Assembly (NCBI GenBank): GCA_964251665.1
Contig: CAXUKO010000014.1
Span: 112,340-176,339, forward strand
Direction of reading: 5' to 3'
Source of the DNA: JBBQLG01 sp964251665
GTDB lineage: Bacteria; Bacteroidota; Bacteroidia; Cytophagales; Spirosomataceae
DNA: 64,000 nucleotides
This document shows positions 42,231 to 51,506 of this stretch, piece after piece. Under the pieces are notes generated by a model that had not been told where the DNA came from, searched no databases, and was given only the letters and a program-made list of their open reading frames with translations. Position 1 is the first letter of the stretch; each line of letters begins with the position of its first letter. The position numbers and the translations under genes are program-made.

Positions 42231-45200
42231 ATGAAAATTTATTTACTTTTTACCAGTTTACTGGTACTTCTGGGCTGTTTCAGCAGCAAACCAACGTTCG
42301 CACAAACAACACAGGCTTCTATTTCGGGGGTCATTCTGGACGACAAAAAATTACCGCTGCCGGGTGCCACGGTTCAGGTACGCAACGAATCGACTGGGTT
42401 CACAACGGGGACAGTAACGACGGCTATCGGCGAATACTCGTTCAAAGAGTTGCCGCTGGGCGGGCCGTATACCCTGCGCGTTAGCTACGTTGGCTACGGT
42501 GAACAGCAGCGCACCGGCTATGCCCTGAATCAGGGCGATGCCATCAAGGTAAACATCACCATGCAGGATGCCGGCAAAACGCTGGAAGTGGTGCAGGTGG
42601 TAGCATCGGGGCTGAAAAACAAGACTGAATATCTGGGGGCAGCCACGACCATTTCAGCCAGGTCGATTGCCGCGCTGCCGGTTAATGGCCGGAATTTTAC
42701 AACGCTCACGGATCTGTCGCCGTTGAGCCGGGGTACGAACCTGTCGGGTCAGCTTGGCTCGTCGACGAACTTTACCATCGACGGCACAACGGCCAAGAAC
42801 CCAACGTCGGCCGGATCAACCACCAGCCGCAGCGGAGCACCGTACTCGATTTCTATCGAAGCCGTACGCGAATTTAAAGTAGTTACCAACCAATACGATG
42901 TCATTTACGGCCGCAGTGGTGGCGGCACCATCAGCGCAGTTACTAAAGCCGGTACCAACAAAGTGACGGGCAGCATCTTCAACTACACGCGGGCCAACTG
43001 GTTATCGAGCCGGTACGATATTCGGGGTAACGAACGGAAAGTGCCGTTCTCGACCAACCAGTTCGGCTTTTCGTTGGGTGGGCCGATCATCAAAGATAAA
43101 CTGCACTTTTTTGTCGTCTGGGATCACCAGCAGGATTCGCGCCCGCTGATTATTGCCGACGTGCAGACACCCGCCGACGAAAGCCGGTTTCTGGTCACTC
43201 GCACTACGCTCGACCGGTTTGTGAACATTGCCCAGACGCAGTATGGTACGGCCAACACGCAGCAGTATGGCTCGTTCAACAAAGTGCGGCCTACGGATGC
43301 CGGTTTTGCCCGGATCGACTGGCAGCTGAATGAGAAAAACCTGCTCACCGTCCGCGATAACTACACCAACGACCGCAACAAGCTGGGTCTGGCCGATAAT
43401 ACGGCCATCAACATCTACGAGTCGTACGGCAATGATTTTAACATCGATAACAGCCTGCTGGCTACCCTGCGTACGTCGCTCAACTCCCGCGCGACCAACG
43501 AGCTGAAAGTTCAGCATCTGTACACCTACCAGAAAAGCGCGCCCGGCGATCAACTCCCGGCGGCCAATATTCCCCGCAACATTGTCGAAAACGTGGCCTC
43601 GACCATCGGTGGCGTTACGCGGTCGACCAACATTCAGATGGGCGGACACCGCTTTGCGCAGGAAGGTTTCACCAACAACGTGATCCAGTTGGTCGACAAT
43701 TTGTACTACAACACCGACAAGGCGCAGTACACGTTTGGCATCGACCTGATGTACACCCACGCCAAATCGCTGTATGGCAGTGAGGTGAACGGTCGTTTTC
43801 TGTACACCACGGATGCTAACGGGTCATCATTAGACAACTTTGAACAGAAGAAACCTTACCGGTTTGTTCGGGAAGTGCCCCTGGTAGCCGATCCAAGTGT
43901 CGTGGGCAACACGCTCAACGCCGGTTTGTACGGTCAGATGACCACAAAACTGGCTCCAAACCTGGATATGACCGCCGGTTTGCGGCTCGACTATGGCCTG
44001 TATCCCAAAGTGCCCTTCAACCAGACGGTTTTTGACGACCTGAAACTGCGTACCGACAATCAGCTTAAGTCGTTTGTGGTGCAGCCCCGGTTGCAGTTAA
44101 CGTGGGATATCAACGGACAGCGTACGGATCTTATCCGGTTCGGGGCCGGGGTATTTGCGTCGGACATCAACAACTACGTGATCATCAACAACCTGACCTT
44201 CGACGGTAAGCATTACGGAACGGTTGACGTCCGGGCTCCGTATATCCCGACGCCCGATTTTGCCGCTTACCGGGCCAATGCAGCCAGTATTCCGACGCTG
44301 GCCGCTTACCAGCTGCCGACCATCAACATGACCGGAGCCGACGCCCGCGTGCCGGTGCTCTACAAAGCCAACCTGTCATATACCCGCTACCTGACCGATA
44401 AGCTGAAAGTAAGCCTGACTGGCTATGCGTCGCTGGCTCGTCATAACTACACCTACGTCGACCGCAACATCGTGGCGGAGCCGTTTTTCCGGTTAGCGAA
44501 CGAAGACAACCGGGGCGTTTATGTGCCACTGAATACGGTGCCTTCCAACGGGGTGGCCGACTGGCAGCAGGGCCGGATTAGCCAGCGGCTGGGTCGGGTG
44601 CTGGAGTTGGGGAGTCAGGGTAAAGTCAACCAGTTTGCGGTGGTGCTCGATGGAACGTATCAGTACTTTAGGGATGGCGAAATTTCGGCCAGCTACACCT
44701 GGAACGATACCAAAGACAATACCTCCTTCAATGGTAACGTGGCCAACACCGCTACGCTGTCGCAATTGGTGAAAGATGATCCGCGCGATCTGAGCCGGAT
44801 GACGTATTCCGACAACCAGTTCCGCAACAAAGTGGTCATCTACGGCACGCTGCCTTCGTTCTACGGCATCTCCATCGGGTTCCGGTATTCGGGCATTGGA
44901 GGAACCCGCTACTCGCTGCTGTCGGGGGCCAACAACAATGGCGACTTTGTGGGAACGAATGATCTGGCCTACGTTTTTGATAGAAACAACCCGGAGACAG
45001 CCGCGAACGTACGGACCGGTTTGCAGACCCTGTTGGATAGCCCAACCGCCAGTCAAAGCCTCAAAGATTACATTAACGCATCCTCGGGCAAGATTGCCGA
45101 GCGCAATGGCGGGATTAATGGATTCTACAGTCTTGTCGATTTGAGAGCCAGCAAGCGGTTTCGGTTCTTTAACAAACGAAACTATCTCGACCTGTCGGTG

Positions 45201-45428
45201 GATGCTTTCAACGTGGCCAACCTCCTGAACAGAAATCAGGGAACAAACCTGTCTTTGGGCGCTCAGTCATTGTACGCCCTGGGTATTCCGGCCGCAGGGG
45301 GTAACGCGGCAGTCCCTGCCTTTAGTCAGGCAACCCGGCAGTTCAACTACCGCGTTAATGCAACGGGCGTTGTTACGCCTTCGGGCGATCCCTACCAGAT
45401 TCAGCTTGGTATACGGTACGGTTTTTAA
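42231..45428 (+). CDS. TonB-dependent receptor, Oar-like, with carboxypeptidase-regulatory domain
   Basis: This outer-membrane protein of about 1065 residues starts MKIYLLFTSLLVLLGCFSS with a signal peptide ending TFAQT. A CarboxypepD_reg domain (ISGVILDDKKLPLPGATVQV, GEYSFKELPLGGPYTLRV) comes first. The plug region has ARSIAALPVNGRNFTTL and YDVIYGRSGGGTISAVTKAG, typical of the Oar-like group (NGRN.., RSGGG). The barrel ends in QIQLGIRYGF. Oar-like receptors transport unknown or protein-type substrates. No SusD or other partner is nearby. The TTG at 42201 in the same frame is rejected in favour of the ATG. Confidence 0.92.
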   Translation: MKIYLLFTSLLVLLGCFSSKPTFAQTTQASISGVILDDKKLPLPGATVQVRNESTGFTTGTVTTAIGEYSFKELPLGGPYTLRVSYVGYGEQQRTGYALNQGDAIKVNITMQDAGKTLEVVQVVASGLKNKTEYLGAATTISARSIAALPVNGRNFTTLTDLSPLSRGTNLSGQLGSSTNFTIDGTTAKNPTSAGSTTSRSGAPYSISIEAVREFKVVTNQYDVIYGRSGGGTISAVTKAGTNKVTGSIFNYTRANWLSSRYDIRGNERKVPFSTNQFGFSLGGPIIKDKLHFFVVWDHQQDSRPLIIADVQTPADESRFLVTRTTLDRFVNIAQTQYGTANTQQYGSFNKVRPTDAGFARIDWQLNEKNLLTVRDNYTNDRNKLGLADNTAINIYESYGNDFNIDNSLLATLRTSLNSRATNELKVQHLYTYQKSAPGDQLPAANIPRNIVENVASTIGGVTRSTNIQMGGHRFAQEGFTNNVIQLVDNLYYNTDKAQYTFGIDLMYTHAKSLYGSEVNGRFLYTTDANGSSLDNFEQKKPYRFVREVPLVADPSVVGNTLNAGLYGQMTTKLAPNLDMTAGLRLDYGLYPKVPFNQTVFDDLKLRTDNQLKSFVVQPRLQLTWDINGQRTDLIRFGAGVFASDINNYVIINNLTFDGKHYGTVDVRAPYIPTPDFAAYRANAASIPTLAAYQLPTINMTGADARVPVLYKANLSYTRYLTDKLKVSLTGYASLARHNYTYVDRNIVAEPFFRLANEDNRGVYVPLNTVPSNGVADWQQGRISQRLGRVLELGSQGKVNQFAVVLDGTYQYFRDGEISASYTWNDTKDNTSFNGNVANTATLSQLVKDDPRDLSRMTYSDNQFRNKVVIYGTLPSFYGISIGFRYSGIGGTRYSLLSGANNNGDFVGTNDLAYVFDRNNPETAANVRTGLQTLLDSPTASQSLKDYINASSGKIAERNGGINGFYSLVDLRASKRFRFFNKRNYLDLSVDAFNVANLLNRNQGTNLSLGAQSLYALGIPAAGGNAAVPAFSQATRQFNYRVNATGVVTPSGDPYQIQLGIRYGF

Positions 45429-45472
45429 TTGAGTCTGGTTAGGATTTTGATTCAGATCCCTAAACCGATGAC

Positions 45473-45579
45473 TTTTTGTCATCCTGACGGAGCCAGGCGG
45501 CCGGTGCCGAAGGATCTTAGCTACCCGATTACTAAGATCCTTCGGCACCGGCCGCCCGGCTCCGTCAGGATGACAAAAA
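45473..45579. repeat. Large palindromic repeat element, long version
   Basis: The arms of 48 bases (45473-45520 and 45532-45579) pair with a single mismatch around an 11-base centre. The ends are tttttgtcatcctgacgg and its complement; further in are gccggtgccgaaggatct and aagatccttcggcaccgg. It is the same family as the element at 57234, but each arm carries 16 more bases. It may also act as a terminator for the receptor gene. Confidence 0.9.
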
Positions 45580-45621
45580 ATCCTTTTCGCACAGCTCTAC
45601 TACGTAAGCCAGAATTGTTTT

Positions 45622-46509
45622 ATGAAAAAGATAGCGTTACTACCGTTGCTCCTCTGCGCCATCACCGCGCTGGCTCAACCGAATGCGGCCCAACCTAAAT
45701 TTGACCGGCAGGGCCATCGGGGCTGCCGGGGCCTGATGCCGGAGAACACCGTATCGGCCATGAAAAAGGCGCTCGATCTGGGCGTTCAGACGCTGGAGTT
45801 GGACGTGGTCATCTCGAAGGATAATCAGGTGCTGGTTTCACACGATGTGTATATGTCGTCGCACATCGCCCTGAAACCCGATGGCACACCCGTTACAGCC
45901 GCCGAAGAAAAGCAGATTAACCTGTACCAGTTGCCGTATGTGGAGATCAGGAAGTTCGATGTGGGTAGTCGGCCGTACCCGGAGTTTCCCGAGCAGCAAA
46001 AGTTTCGGGCCTACAAACCGCTGTTGTCAGAACTGATCGACTCGGTCGAGACGTACGCCAAAGCGAAGGGTTTCCCACAACCAGCCTACAATATTGAGAT
46101 TAAGTCGACGTCGGCCACTGATGGAGTGTACCATCCCGAACCGCAGGCGTTTGTTGATCTGGTACTCAGGGTTTGTAAAGCTAAAAATCTCGGGAAACGA
46201 CTGACTATTCAGTCGTTCGATGCCCGGCCTTTGCAACTTATTCACAAACAGTTCCCTGATGTTCGGCTGGCTTACCTCACGGCCAATGCCAAATCGGTGA
46301 CTGAAAATCTGGCTACGCTGGGATTTACGCCACAAATCTACAGCCCGTATTACAAGGCGGTAACGGGCGAAACCGTGAAGACCTGCCATGCGGACAACAT
46401 GCTGATTATCCCCTGGACGGTAAATACGAAAGCCGAAATAACGACCCTAATGCAGTTGGGCGTCGATGGTATCATTACCGATTATCCCAACCTGTTCTCC
46501 GTTCAGTAG
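45622..46509 (+). CDS. Glycerophosphodiester phosphodiesterase (periplasmic)
   Basis: The 295-residue protein has a signal peptide (LLPLLLCAITALAQ). The GDPD domain begins QGHRGCRGLMPENTVSAMKKAL, has the metal ligands ELDVVISKDNQVLVSHD, and contains IEIKS and the closing WTVNT and GVDGIITDYP. It hydrolyses glycerophosphodiesters to glycerol 3-phosphate and alcohol. Length and order fit the family. It lies downstream of the palindromic repeat and before a bidirectional terminator. Confidence 0.94.
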   Translation: MKKIALLPLLLCAITALAQPNAAQPKFDRQGHRGCRGLMPENTVSAMKKALDLGVQTLELDVVISKDNQVLVSHDVYMSSHIALKPDGTPVTAAEEKQINLYQLPYVEIRKFDVGSRPYPEFPEQQKFRAYKPLLSELIDSVETYAKAKGFPQPAYNIEIKSTSATDGVYHPEPQAFVDLVLRVCKAKNLGKRLTIQSFDARPLQLIHKQFPDVRLAYLTANAKSVTENLATLGFTPQIYSPYYKAVTGETVKTCHADNMLIIPWTVNTKAEITTLMQLGVDGIITDYPNLFSVQ

Positions 46510-46530
46510 CCCGAAGCGCAGCACATTCCT

Positions 46531-46578
46531 TTTACGAAAAAGCCAGCTCCCGAACGTGGGAACTGGCTTTTTCGTAAA
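46531..46578. terminator. Bidirectional terminator between GDPD and FHA genes
   Basis: The arms tttacgaaaaagccag and ctggctttttcgtaaa pair almost fully (tttacgaaaaagccagctccc / gtgggaactggctttttcgtaaa) with A-runs and T-runs on both sides. It ends both convergent transcripts. Confidence 0.88.
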
Positions 46579-46599
46579 GGGCGATTTGTAAACTTCCCG

Positions 46600-47487
46600 T
46601 TAATCCGGCATGATTTCGAACAGCAGCGTCACCGCGCCACCCAGTTCGATCTGGTCGCCATCCTGCAGTGGGTAGTTCATACCGGCAATGTCGGCCCGCT
46701 CGATGGTATCGTCCGGGTGCATCACTTTCGTTTTATTGCCGCTGCCGGGCAGTCCACCCGGATCAACAAGCAGGGCATACCGTTTCTGCTGTACATCGTA
46801 GCGGATCGACGCGTGGGCCCGGCTAACGGCCCCGTTGCTGTTTCCCTTTTTGGCGTCAAAACCGGGATCATCGTCGTTCAGAATAACAATATCATTGGTT
46901 CGGATACGGCCTGACGCGGTCTGACTGATACGCCCGCGCCCAATGCAGAAGCTATTCTTTTGGGTGGGATTCAGCACATATTCCGCCTGTTCCGTCTGAC
47001 CTACCAATGTAGTAACCCTGGCGATGAGTGGCGGACCATCGGGTTTTGACTTATCCAGAACGATCAGTCCCATAACACCCTCCCGGTATGTACAGTCGGG
47101 CAGGGCGTCCGGGAAAAAGACGTATTCGAACCGCCAGTTCTCGGGCAGCTTGATGTAGTTATCGGCCAGCAACCGGTTCAGTTCCTGCTGAAACTTGCCC
47201 GGTCGATTCGTCCACAAGGCAACCCGGTTTAGTTCTTCCTCCTCGGGGGTGGCACATACCAGACACAACCGAATACCAATCGGTGCGGTATCCGGCTCGT
47301 TCTGATACGCCCGTAGTTTGCCAACGACAAAGCGTAGCAACTTTTCGCGTCGCTGAGCCGCTGGTGGTAGGCCGGTCGAAGCTGGTTTTGGTGTAACTGG
47401 TATCGATTCGGTACGTTGCGCCAGCGGTTCACCGGGCTGCGTAGACGTGAATCCGAACAACTGTTTAACCGTTTTGAGTAGGCTCAT
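46600..47487 (-). CDS. FHA-domain protein (last gene of the kinase operon)
   Basis: The 295-residue protein has an N-terminal region of about 180 residues reading like the DUF3662-type half of actinobacterial FhaA (REKLLRFVVGKLRAY, ELNRLLADNYIKLP). The C-terminal FHA domain has CIGRGRI near 192 and the phospho-Thr-binding SRAHASIRY. FHA domains bind phosphothreonine, so it should read out kinase activity. The start at 47487 lies 5 bases from the stop of the RodA-PBP gene. The longer open frame to 47733 was rejected because it runs over that gene's coding region. Confidence 0.88.
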   Translation of the reverse strand: MSLLKTVKQLFGFTSTQPGEPLAQRTESIPVTPKPASTGLPPAAQRREKLLRFVVGKLRAYQNEPDTAPIGIRLCLVCATPEEEELNRVALWTNRPGKFQQELNRLLADNYIKLPENWRFEYVFFPDALPDCTYREGVMGLIVLDKSKPDGPPLIARVTTLVGQTEQAEYVLNPTQKNSFCIGRGRISQTASGRIRTNDIVILNDDDPGFDAKKGNSNGAVSRAHASIRYDVQQKRYALLVDPGGLPGSGNKTKVMHPDDTIERADIAGMNYPLQDGDQIELGGAVTLLFEIMPD

Positions 47488-47491
47488 GGTG

Positions 47492-50400
47492 CTATGGCGT
47501 TTGCGGATTAAAACTACCCAGATAACCGCGCTGTTGCAAGATAGGCGCCACAACGGTATTCGCCAGCTTAACCGCATCGGCCGACGATTCGCCCAGTTCA
47601 ATCCGAACGCTGACGACGGTTTTGGAGCGACCGTCGGGTGTGGGCGCAAAAAATACATACCAGCCATCGTTGCGCTGCTCACCCCGCACAATGCGTTCAG
47701 GTGTACCCGTTTTCCCGGCCACTTGAACAGCACTGATCTTGCTCCGCCCTGCCGACGGATTCGACTGTTCGATCATAAAGCGCTGTATCTGTTCTGCATA
47801 ATCCGGCTGACCTATTGATATGCCCGCTGGAATCGGCTGGGGTTTCCCCGCCCGGTCGAGTACGAAACGCGATGGCTGCAATAAGCCTTTGTTAGCAATG
47901 GCACCAGCCATCCGGGCCAATGACGCCGGTGTTGACGTCAATTGCCCCTGCCCCCAGGCTAAGCCGGAAAACTCACTCCGATACCGACGAGGGTAGCGGT
48001 TGCTCAGGTACAGGTTTCGACGGACCACGAAGGATGAATCCCGCCAATGCTTCACAATGGTACGGCGTTCGGCGTCGGTATGGGTATCCGAAAATGCGTA
48101 ACCACCGATCAAATCGACGTTCATTCCCGTGGCTAAGTATAGATTAGCCAGTTCGTTATCCAGCTTATTATCGTTGGCCGTCCGAATAAAATACACGTTA
48201 CTCGACCGCACAATGGCCTTCCGCATATCAACCGATTCACCACAAGGCTCTGACTCGCGGGCACCACGCCGGATAATTTCCTGACACGAAATTCGGTAGC
48301 TAACGGCCGAAGCCGATGGCCCCAGCTTGTTAAAAGCAGCCATCGCCGTCAGGATTTTCGCCGTTGAACCGGGTGCCGTTGGATAGGTCATGCCCAGATC
48401 GCGCTCCGTCACCAGGTAAGGCAGTGCCAACCGGTCCCGATCCGATAGCAGCATGGCTTCGGGCGTTTTCAGATTGGGCAACGGATGCAGAGCCGACGCC
48501 ATCACATCGCCCGAAGCCGCATCCAGTACCACCACCGACAGGCGCTTATCCCGATACTCAGACTGTGCCAGGGCTTTTTGCAGGGTAAGCTGCAATTCGG
48601 CATTGACGGTCAGATGCAGGTCGCGGTTTTGGGCTTTGCGCCGGGCTACTTCGCGACTATCAATGCCCGCCCGCAAAGCCGGAGCTAACTCACGATAATC
48701 GTAGACCGATAGCGTACGGGTTTGTTCGACCGCCGGACTGAACCGGTCGGCGCGGTAGTCGGTGGTGACCAGGTCCGTTTTGCGGGGACGACTGTTAAAG
48801 CCGCGCAACTCGCTGAAATGGGTAGCTTCGGCATAGTACCCGTTACTTTGTCCCCAGAAGAGTTGCGTATTCAGGTCACCCACCCAGAAAAACAGGTGCT
48901 CGCCAAAGGGATAATACCGCTGAAGGCGTTTCTGCGTCAGCGTTTCAACTTCATCCGGTACAAGACCGCTTTTTGTCAATCGGGGTAATTGCTGCGTAAC
49001 AAGACCCGGGGTACTCGTAGCCAGAACCAGTCCATTCCGGTCGTAGATTGTACCGGAGGCCAGTGCCCGGGTTAGCCGCTCAATCCGGGGATTGTAGCTG
49101 TAAACGGGATCGCCGTTTCGCGTAACTACCCGCGCCGGCCGTACGATGTATTCGTTACCGCGCCACCCGATAATGGGCAGTAATCGCCCGATCAGGATCA
49201 CTACCCCAATCAGGAAGCCAGCGATACCGGCCATGAGCACGACGTCATAATGCCTCTCAAGGTACTCCCGCTGGGCCGCCTGCCCCGGTCGGTTAGCCAC
49301 GCTAAATACCACACCCATTGCCATCAGGTTGATGATCAGGGAGATCTTCCCATAACTCAGAAAAGGAACGCTGATACCCGTCAGCGGCAGCAAGCCAATC
49401 GAACCGCCCGCGATAATCAGGAATTGAACGCCCGTTGAAATGGCAATACCGGCCACCAGAAAAAAGGCAAATGGCTGACCGGCCCGCCGGGCGTGCAGAA
49501 ATAGTCGGTGAAGCAGGATGCCAAAGAGCAGAAACACAGCAACGACGCCCAACCCACCCAGTTCCTCGCCCACACTGGGTAAAATCATGTCGGTATGGGC
49601 GGCAGGCATGGCATTGGCGAATCCCTTGCCCAGCCCCTGCCCCGTCCAGCCACCCGACGCCAGTGTCCACATGGCATGGGCCAGGTGATCGCCCCCGTAC
49701 ACATCATTGTTCCAGGGGCTGAGCCACATGGCCTTACGGTCGGCTAACCGGTCGCCGACAAAGGGCAGTTGATCACCAAAGGCAAACATAGCGATGACCA
49801 GCAGGAGCAACACCGGGGCTTCAGTCAGTAGGGCCACCCAGCCGATACCAGTTCGGGACCGGGCATCACCCCGCCAAAGCATGTAGCCCACTACGCCCGC
49901 AAAACAGACCAGCGTTGCAATCCAGCCGGGTAACAGCCACAGGGCAACTCCATACGCCACGCCGGTCGCCAGCGTCAGAGGTAAATTGCCCCGGGCGATG
50001 CTATAAAACAGCAGGAAGGTGAAGCAGACGACCAAAGCGGGTCCCATATCGCCAAGCAGCAGGTAAAGCAGCATCAGTAGCCCGGCTCCGGCCAGCGCAC
50101 CGAAACTCACTGCAAAGCGCCAGCGTAAGTCGGGCAACTGCCGGATTTGCTGCTCGTTGGCCGCGAAGAAACCCGCAAAGAACAGCAGCAGCAGGTATTT
50201 AGTAATCTCGCTGGGCTGCACCGTGAGCCCGAACACCGACAGGTTCACCCGCACGCCACTGCCCTCGGGGCCGGTGCCAACAAATAGCGTCAGCGCGGCC
50301 AGCCCAACGGCGAGTACCAGCCAGGTCCAGCCCGATAGCCGGACAGAAGCCCGGTTCCTAAACGCGAATAGCCAGTCGTACCGCCAGTCAGCGTAGAAAC

Positions 50401-51484
50401 GGCCGATGTTCAGCTGCGATAAAGCCGTCATACCGACCAGGCCCATTGCGATGCCCTGTAACGTTTGCCAGGCATAGAGTGTATCCTGTAGCGGGTCCTG
50501 AATCGCCAGCAGTGTGAGTACCGATAGGCCGGTGAGCAGCATCAGCACCGGCAAGAGCAACGGGTCGGGATGAAAACGCCGGACGGTCCAAAAGCCCTGT
50601 ACGAGCCAGAACGCCCCTAAGAACAGCAGAACAATAGCCCAGAATTGCCACATAAAGGCCCCCGGTGTCCGAACGCCAAGCGCGTGGTCAGTTTTGAGCT
50701 GCCCATACACCACCGAACCGATGAGTCGCAGGTGATGCGGACGGGCCGAGAAGGTGTACGTCTGATCGCTGGTTAGTCGACTGGTACCCCGACGGCTACC
50801 AAACTCAAACCCGGGTTTCAGGGGCACAACGCTGTAGGCAGAACCATCTTTCAGGCCGGTAAAGGCAAAGTGCCCGGCGGCATCGGTTCGGGCGTAGATA
50901 AAGCTGTTTATCAACGTGTCCGGCTGGGCCGTAGCGATATGGCGTTTCAACTGCACCAGAACGCCCCCCATTGGCTGCTCGTCGCTGACCACTTGTCCCG
51001 TCATGGACACGGTACCGCTACCCACGCTGACGGTAGCCGCATACGTTTTAGGGTTGTTTAACTCCCGGACGTATAGCACCGAATCGAACCCCATCTGCTG
51101 ACGGGATAACTGCAACCGGCTTTGAAAGTCGGCACCACCCACGCGGCTGCGCCAGGCCACCGGAGCCAGCACCGCCACCTGACGCTTATTGATGGCACCG
51201 AGGTTATCCAGCGAGGTGTTCAGGGCTAGTTTAGCCGTTAATGAATCCGCAACCAGATGTATGTCCTTTGGATCGGAATAGTAATTCCCCGTCTCGAGCA
51301 GCCGCTGCATCGGGGCCGATTTCAGACCAGCTTCGAGGGTTAGGGCTTGTCTGGCAGCGAGGGCTTCTTTGGCCCGACTGAGGCCGGGGAACAGGTTAAT
51401 GAACAGCCGCGTGAACAACAGGAGCAACACAACCGATACTCCTATCAGGTATAAGCGTCCGGACGGAACAGGAATTGATTTCAT
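47492..51484 (-). CDS. RodA/FtsW-type SEDS polymerase fused to a class B penicillin-binding protein
   Basis: The 1330-residue protein combines two normally separate enzymes. A membrane anchor (10-30) is followed by a periplasmic part with a carboxypeptidase-regulatory-like domain (about 155-240, MTGQVVSDEQPMGGVLVQLK). Then come about ten transmembrane helices of a SEDS glycosyltransferase. Its conserved loop GQGLGKGFANAMPAAHTDM carries Asp632, the catalytic Asp position of RodA/FtsW. Another helix near 755-775 leads to a transpeptidase with SxxK at Ser1040-Lys1043 (GSTAK), SxN at 1094-1096 and KTG at 1258-1260. Both active sites look intact. It would make and cross-link peptidoglycan in one chain. 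It sits between kinase and FHA genes, spaced 22 and 4 bases. Confidence 0.93.
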   Translation of the reverse strand: MKSIPVPSGRLYLIGVSVVLLLLFTRLFINLFPGLSRAKEALAARQALTLEAGLKSAPMQRLLETGNYYSDPKDIHLVADSLTAKLALNTSLDNLGAINKRQVAVLAPVAWRSRVGGADFQSRLQLSRQQMGFDSVLYVRELNNPKTYAATVSVGSGTVSMTGQVVSDEQPMGGVLVQLKRHIATAQPDTLINSFIYARTDAAGHFAFTGLKDGSAYSVVPLKPGFEFGSRRGTSRLTSDQTYTFSARPHHLRLIGSVVYGQLKTDHALGVRTPGAFMWQFWAIVLLFLGAFWLVQGFWTVRRFHPDPLLLPVLMLLTGLSVLTLLAIQDPLQDTLYAWQTLQGIAMGLVGMTALSQLNIGRFYADWRYDWLFAFRNRASVRLSGWTWLVLAVGLAALTLFVGTGPEGSGVRVNLSVFGLTVQPSEITKYLLLLFFAGFFAANEQQIRQLPDLRWRFAVSFGALAGAGLLMLLYLLLGDMGPALVVCFTFLLFYSIARGNLPLTLATGVAYGVALWLLPGWIATLVCFAGVVGYMLWRGDARSRTGIGWVALLTEAPVLLLLVIAMFAFGDQLPFVGDRLADRKAMWLSPWNNDVYGGDHLAHAMWTLASGGWTGQGLGKGFANAMPAAHTDMILPSVGEELGGLGVVAVFLLFGILLHRLFLHARRAGQPFAFFLVAGIAISTGVQFLIIAGGSIGLLPLTGISVPFLSYGKISLIINLMAMGVVFSVANRPGQAAQREYLERHYDVVLMAGIAGFLIGVVILIGRLLPIIGWRGNEYIVRPARVVTRNGDPVYSYNPRIERLTRALASGTIYDRNGLVLATSTPGLVTQQLPRLTKSGLVPDEVETLTQKRLQRYYPFGEHLFFWVGDLNTQLFWGQSNGYYAEATHFSELRGFNSRPRKTDLVTTDYRADRFSPAVEQTRTLSVYDYRELAPALRAGIDSREVARRKAQNRDLHLTVNAELQLTLQKALAQSEYRDKRLSVVVLDAASGDVMASALHPLPNLKTPEAMLLSDRDRLALPYLVTERDLGMTYPTAPGSTAKILTAMAAFNKLGPSASAVSYRISCQEIIRRGARESEPCGESVDMRKAIVRSSNVYFIRTANDNKLDNELANLYLATGMNVDLIGGYAFSDTHTDAERRTIVKHWRDSSFVVRRNLYLSNRYPRRYRSEFSGLAWGQGQLTSTPASLARMAGAIANKGLLQPSRFVLDRAGKPQPIPAGISIGQPDYAEQIQRFMIEQSNPSAGRSKISAVQVAGKTGTPERIVRGEQRNDGWYVFFAPTPDGRSKTVVSVRIELGESSADAVKLANTVVAPILQQRGYLGSFNPQTP

Positions 51485-51506
51485 TCAGTCGTGTTCGGGT
51501 GGGGAT

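Noticed and set aside
43002..43760. Long antisense open frame inside the second receptor gene (also 44493-45056, 26243-27079)
   Set aside because: They are shadows of coding genes with high G+C third positions and have no recognisable domains.
46600..47733. FHA gene starting at 47733
   Set aside because: The extra part overlaps the RodA-PBP gene in another frame; the ATG at 47487 is right after its stop.
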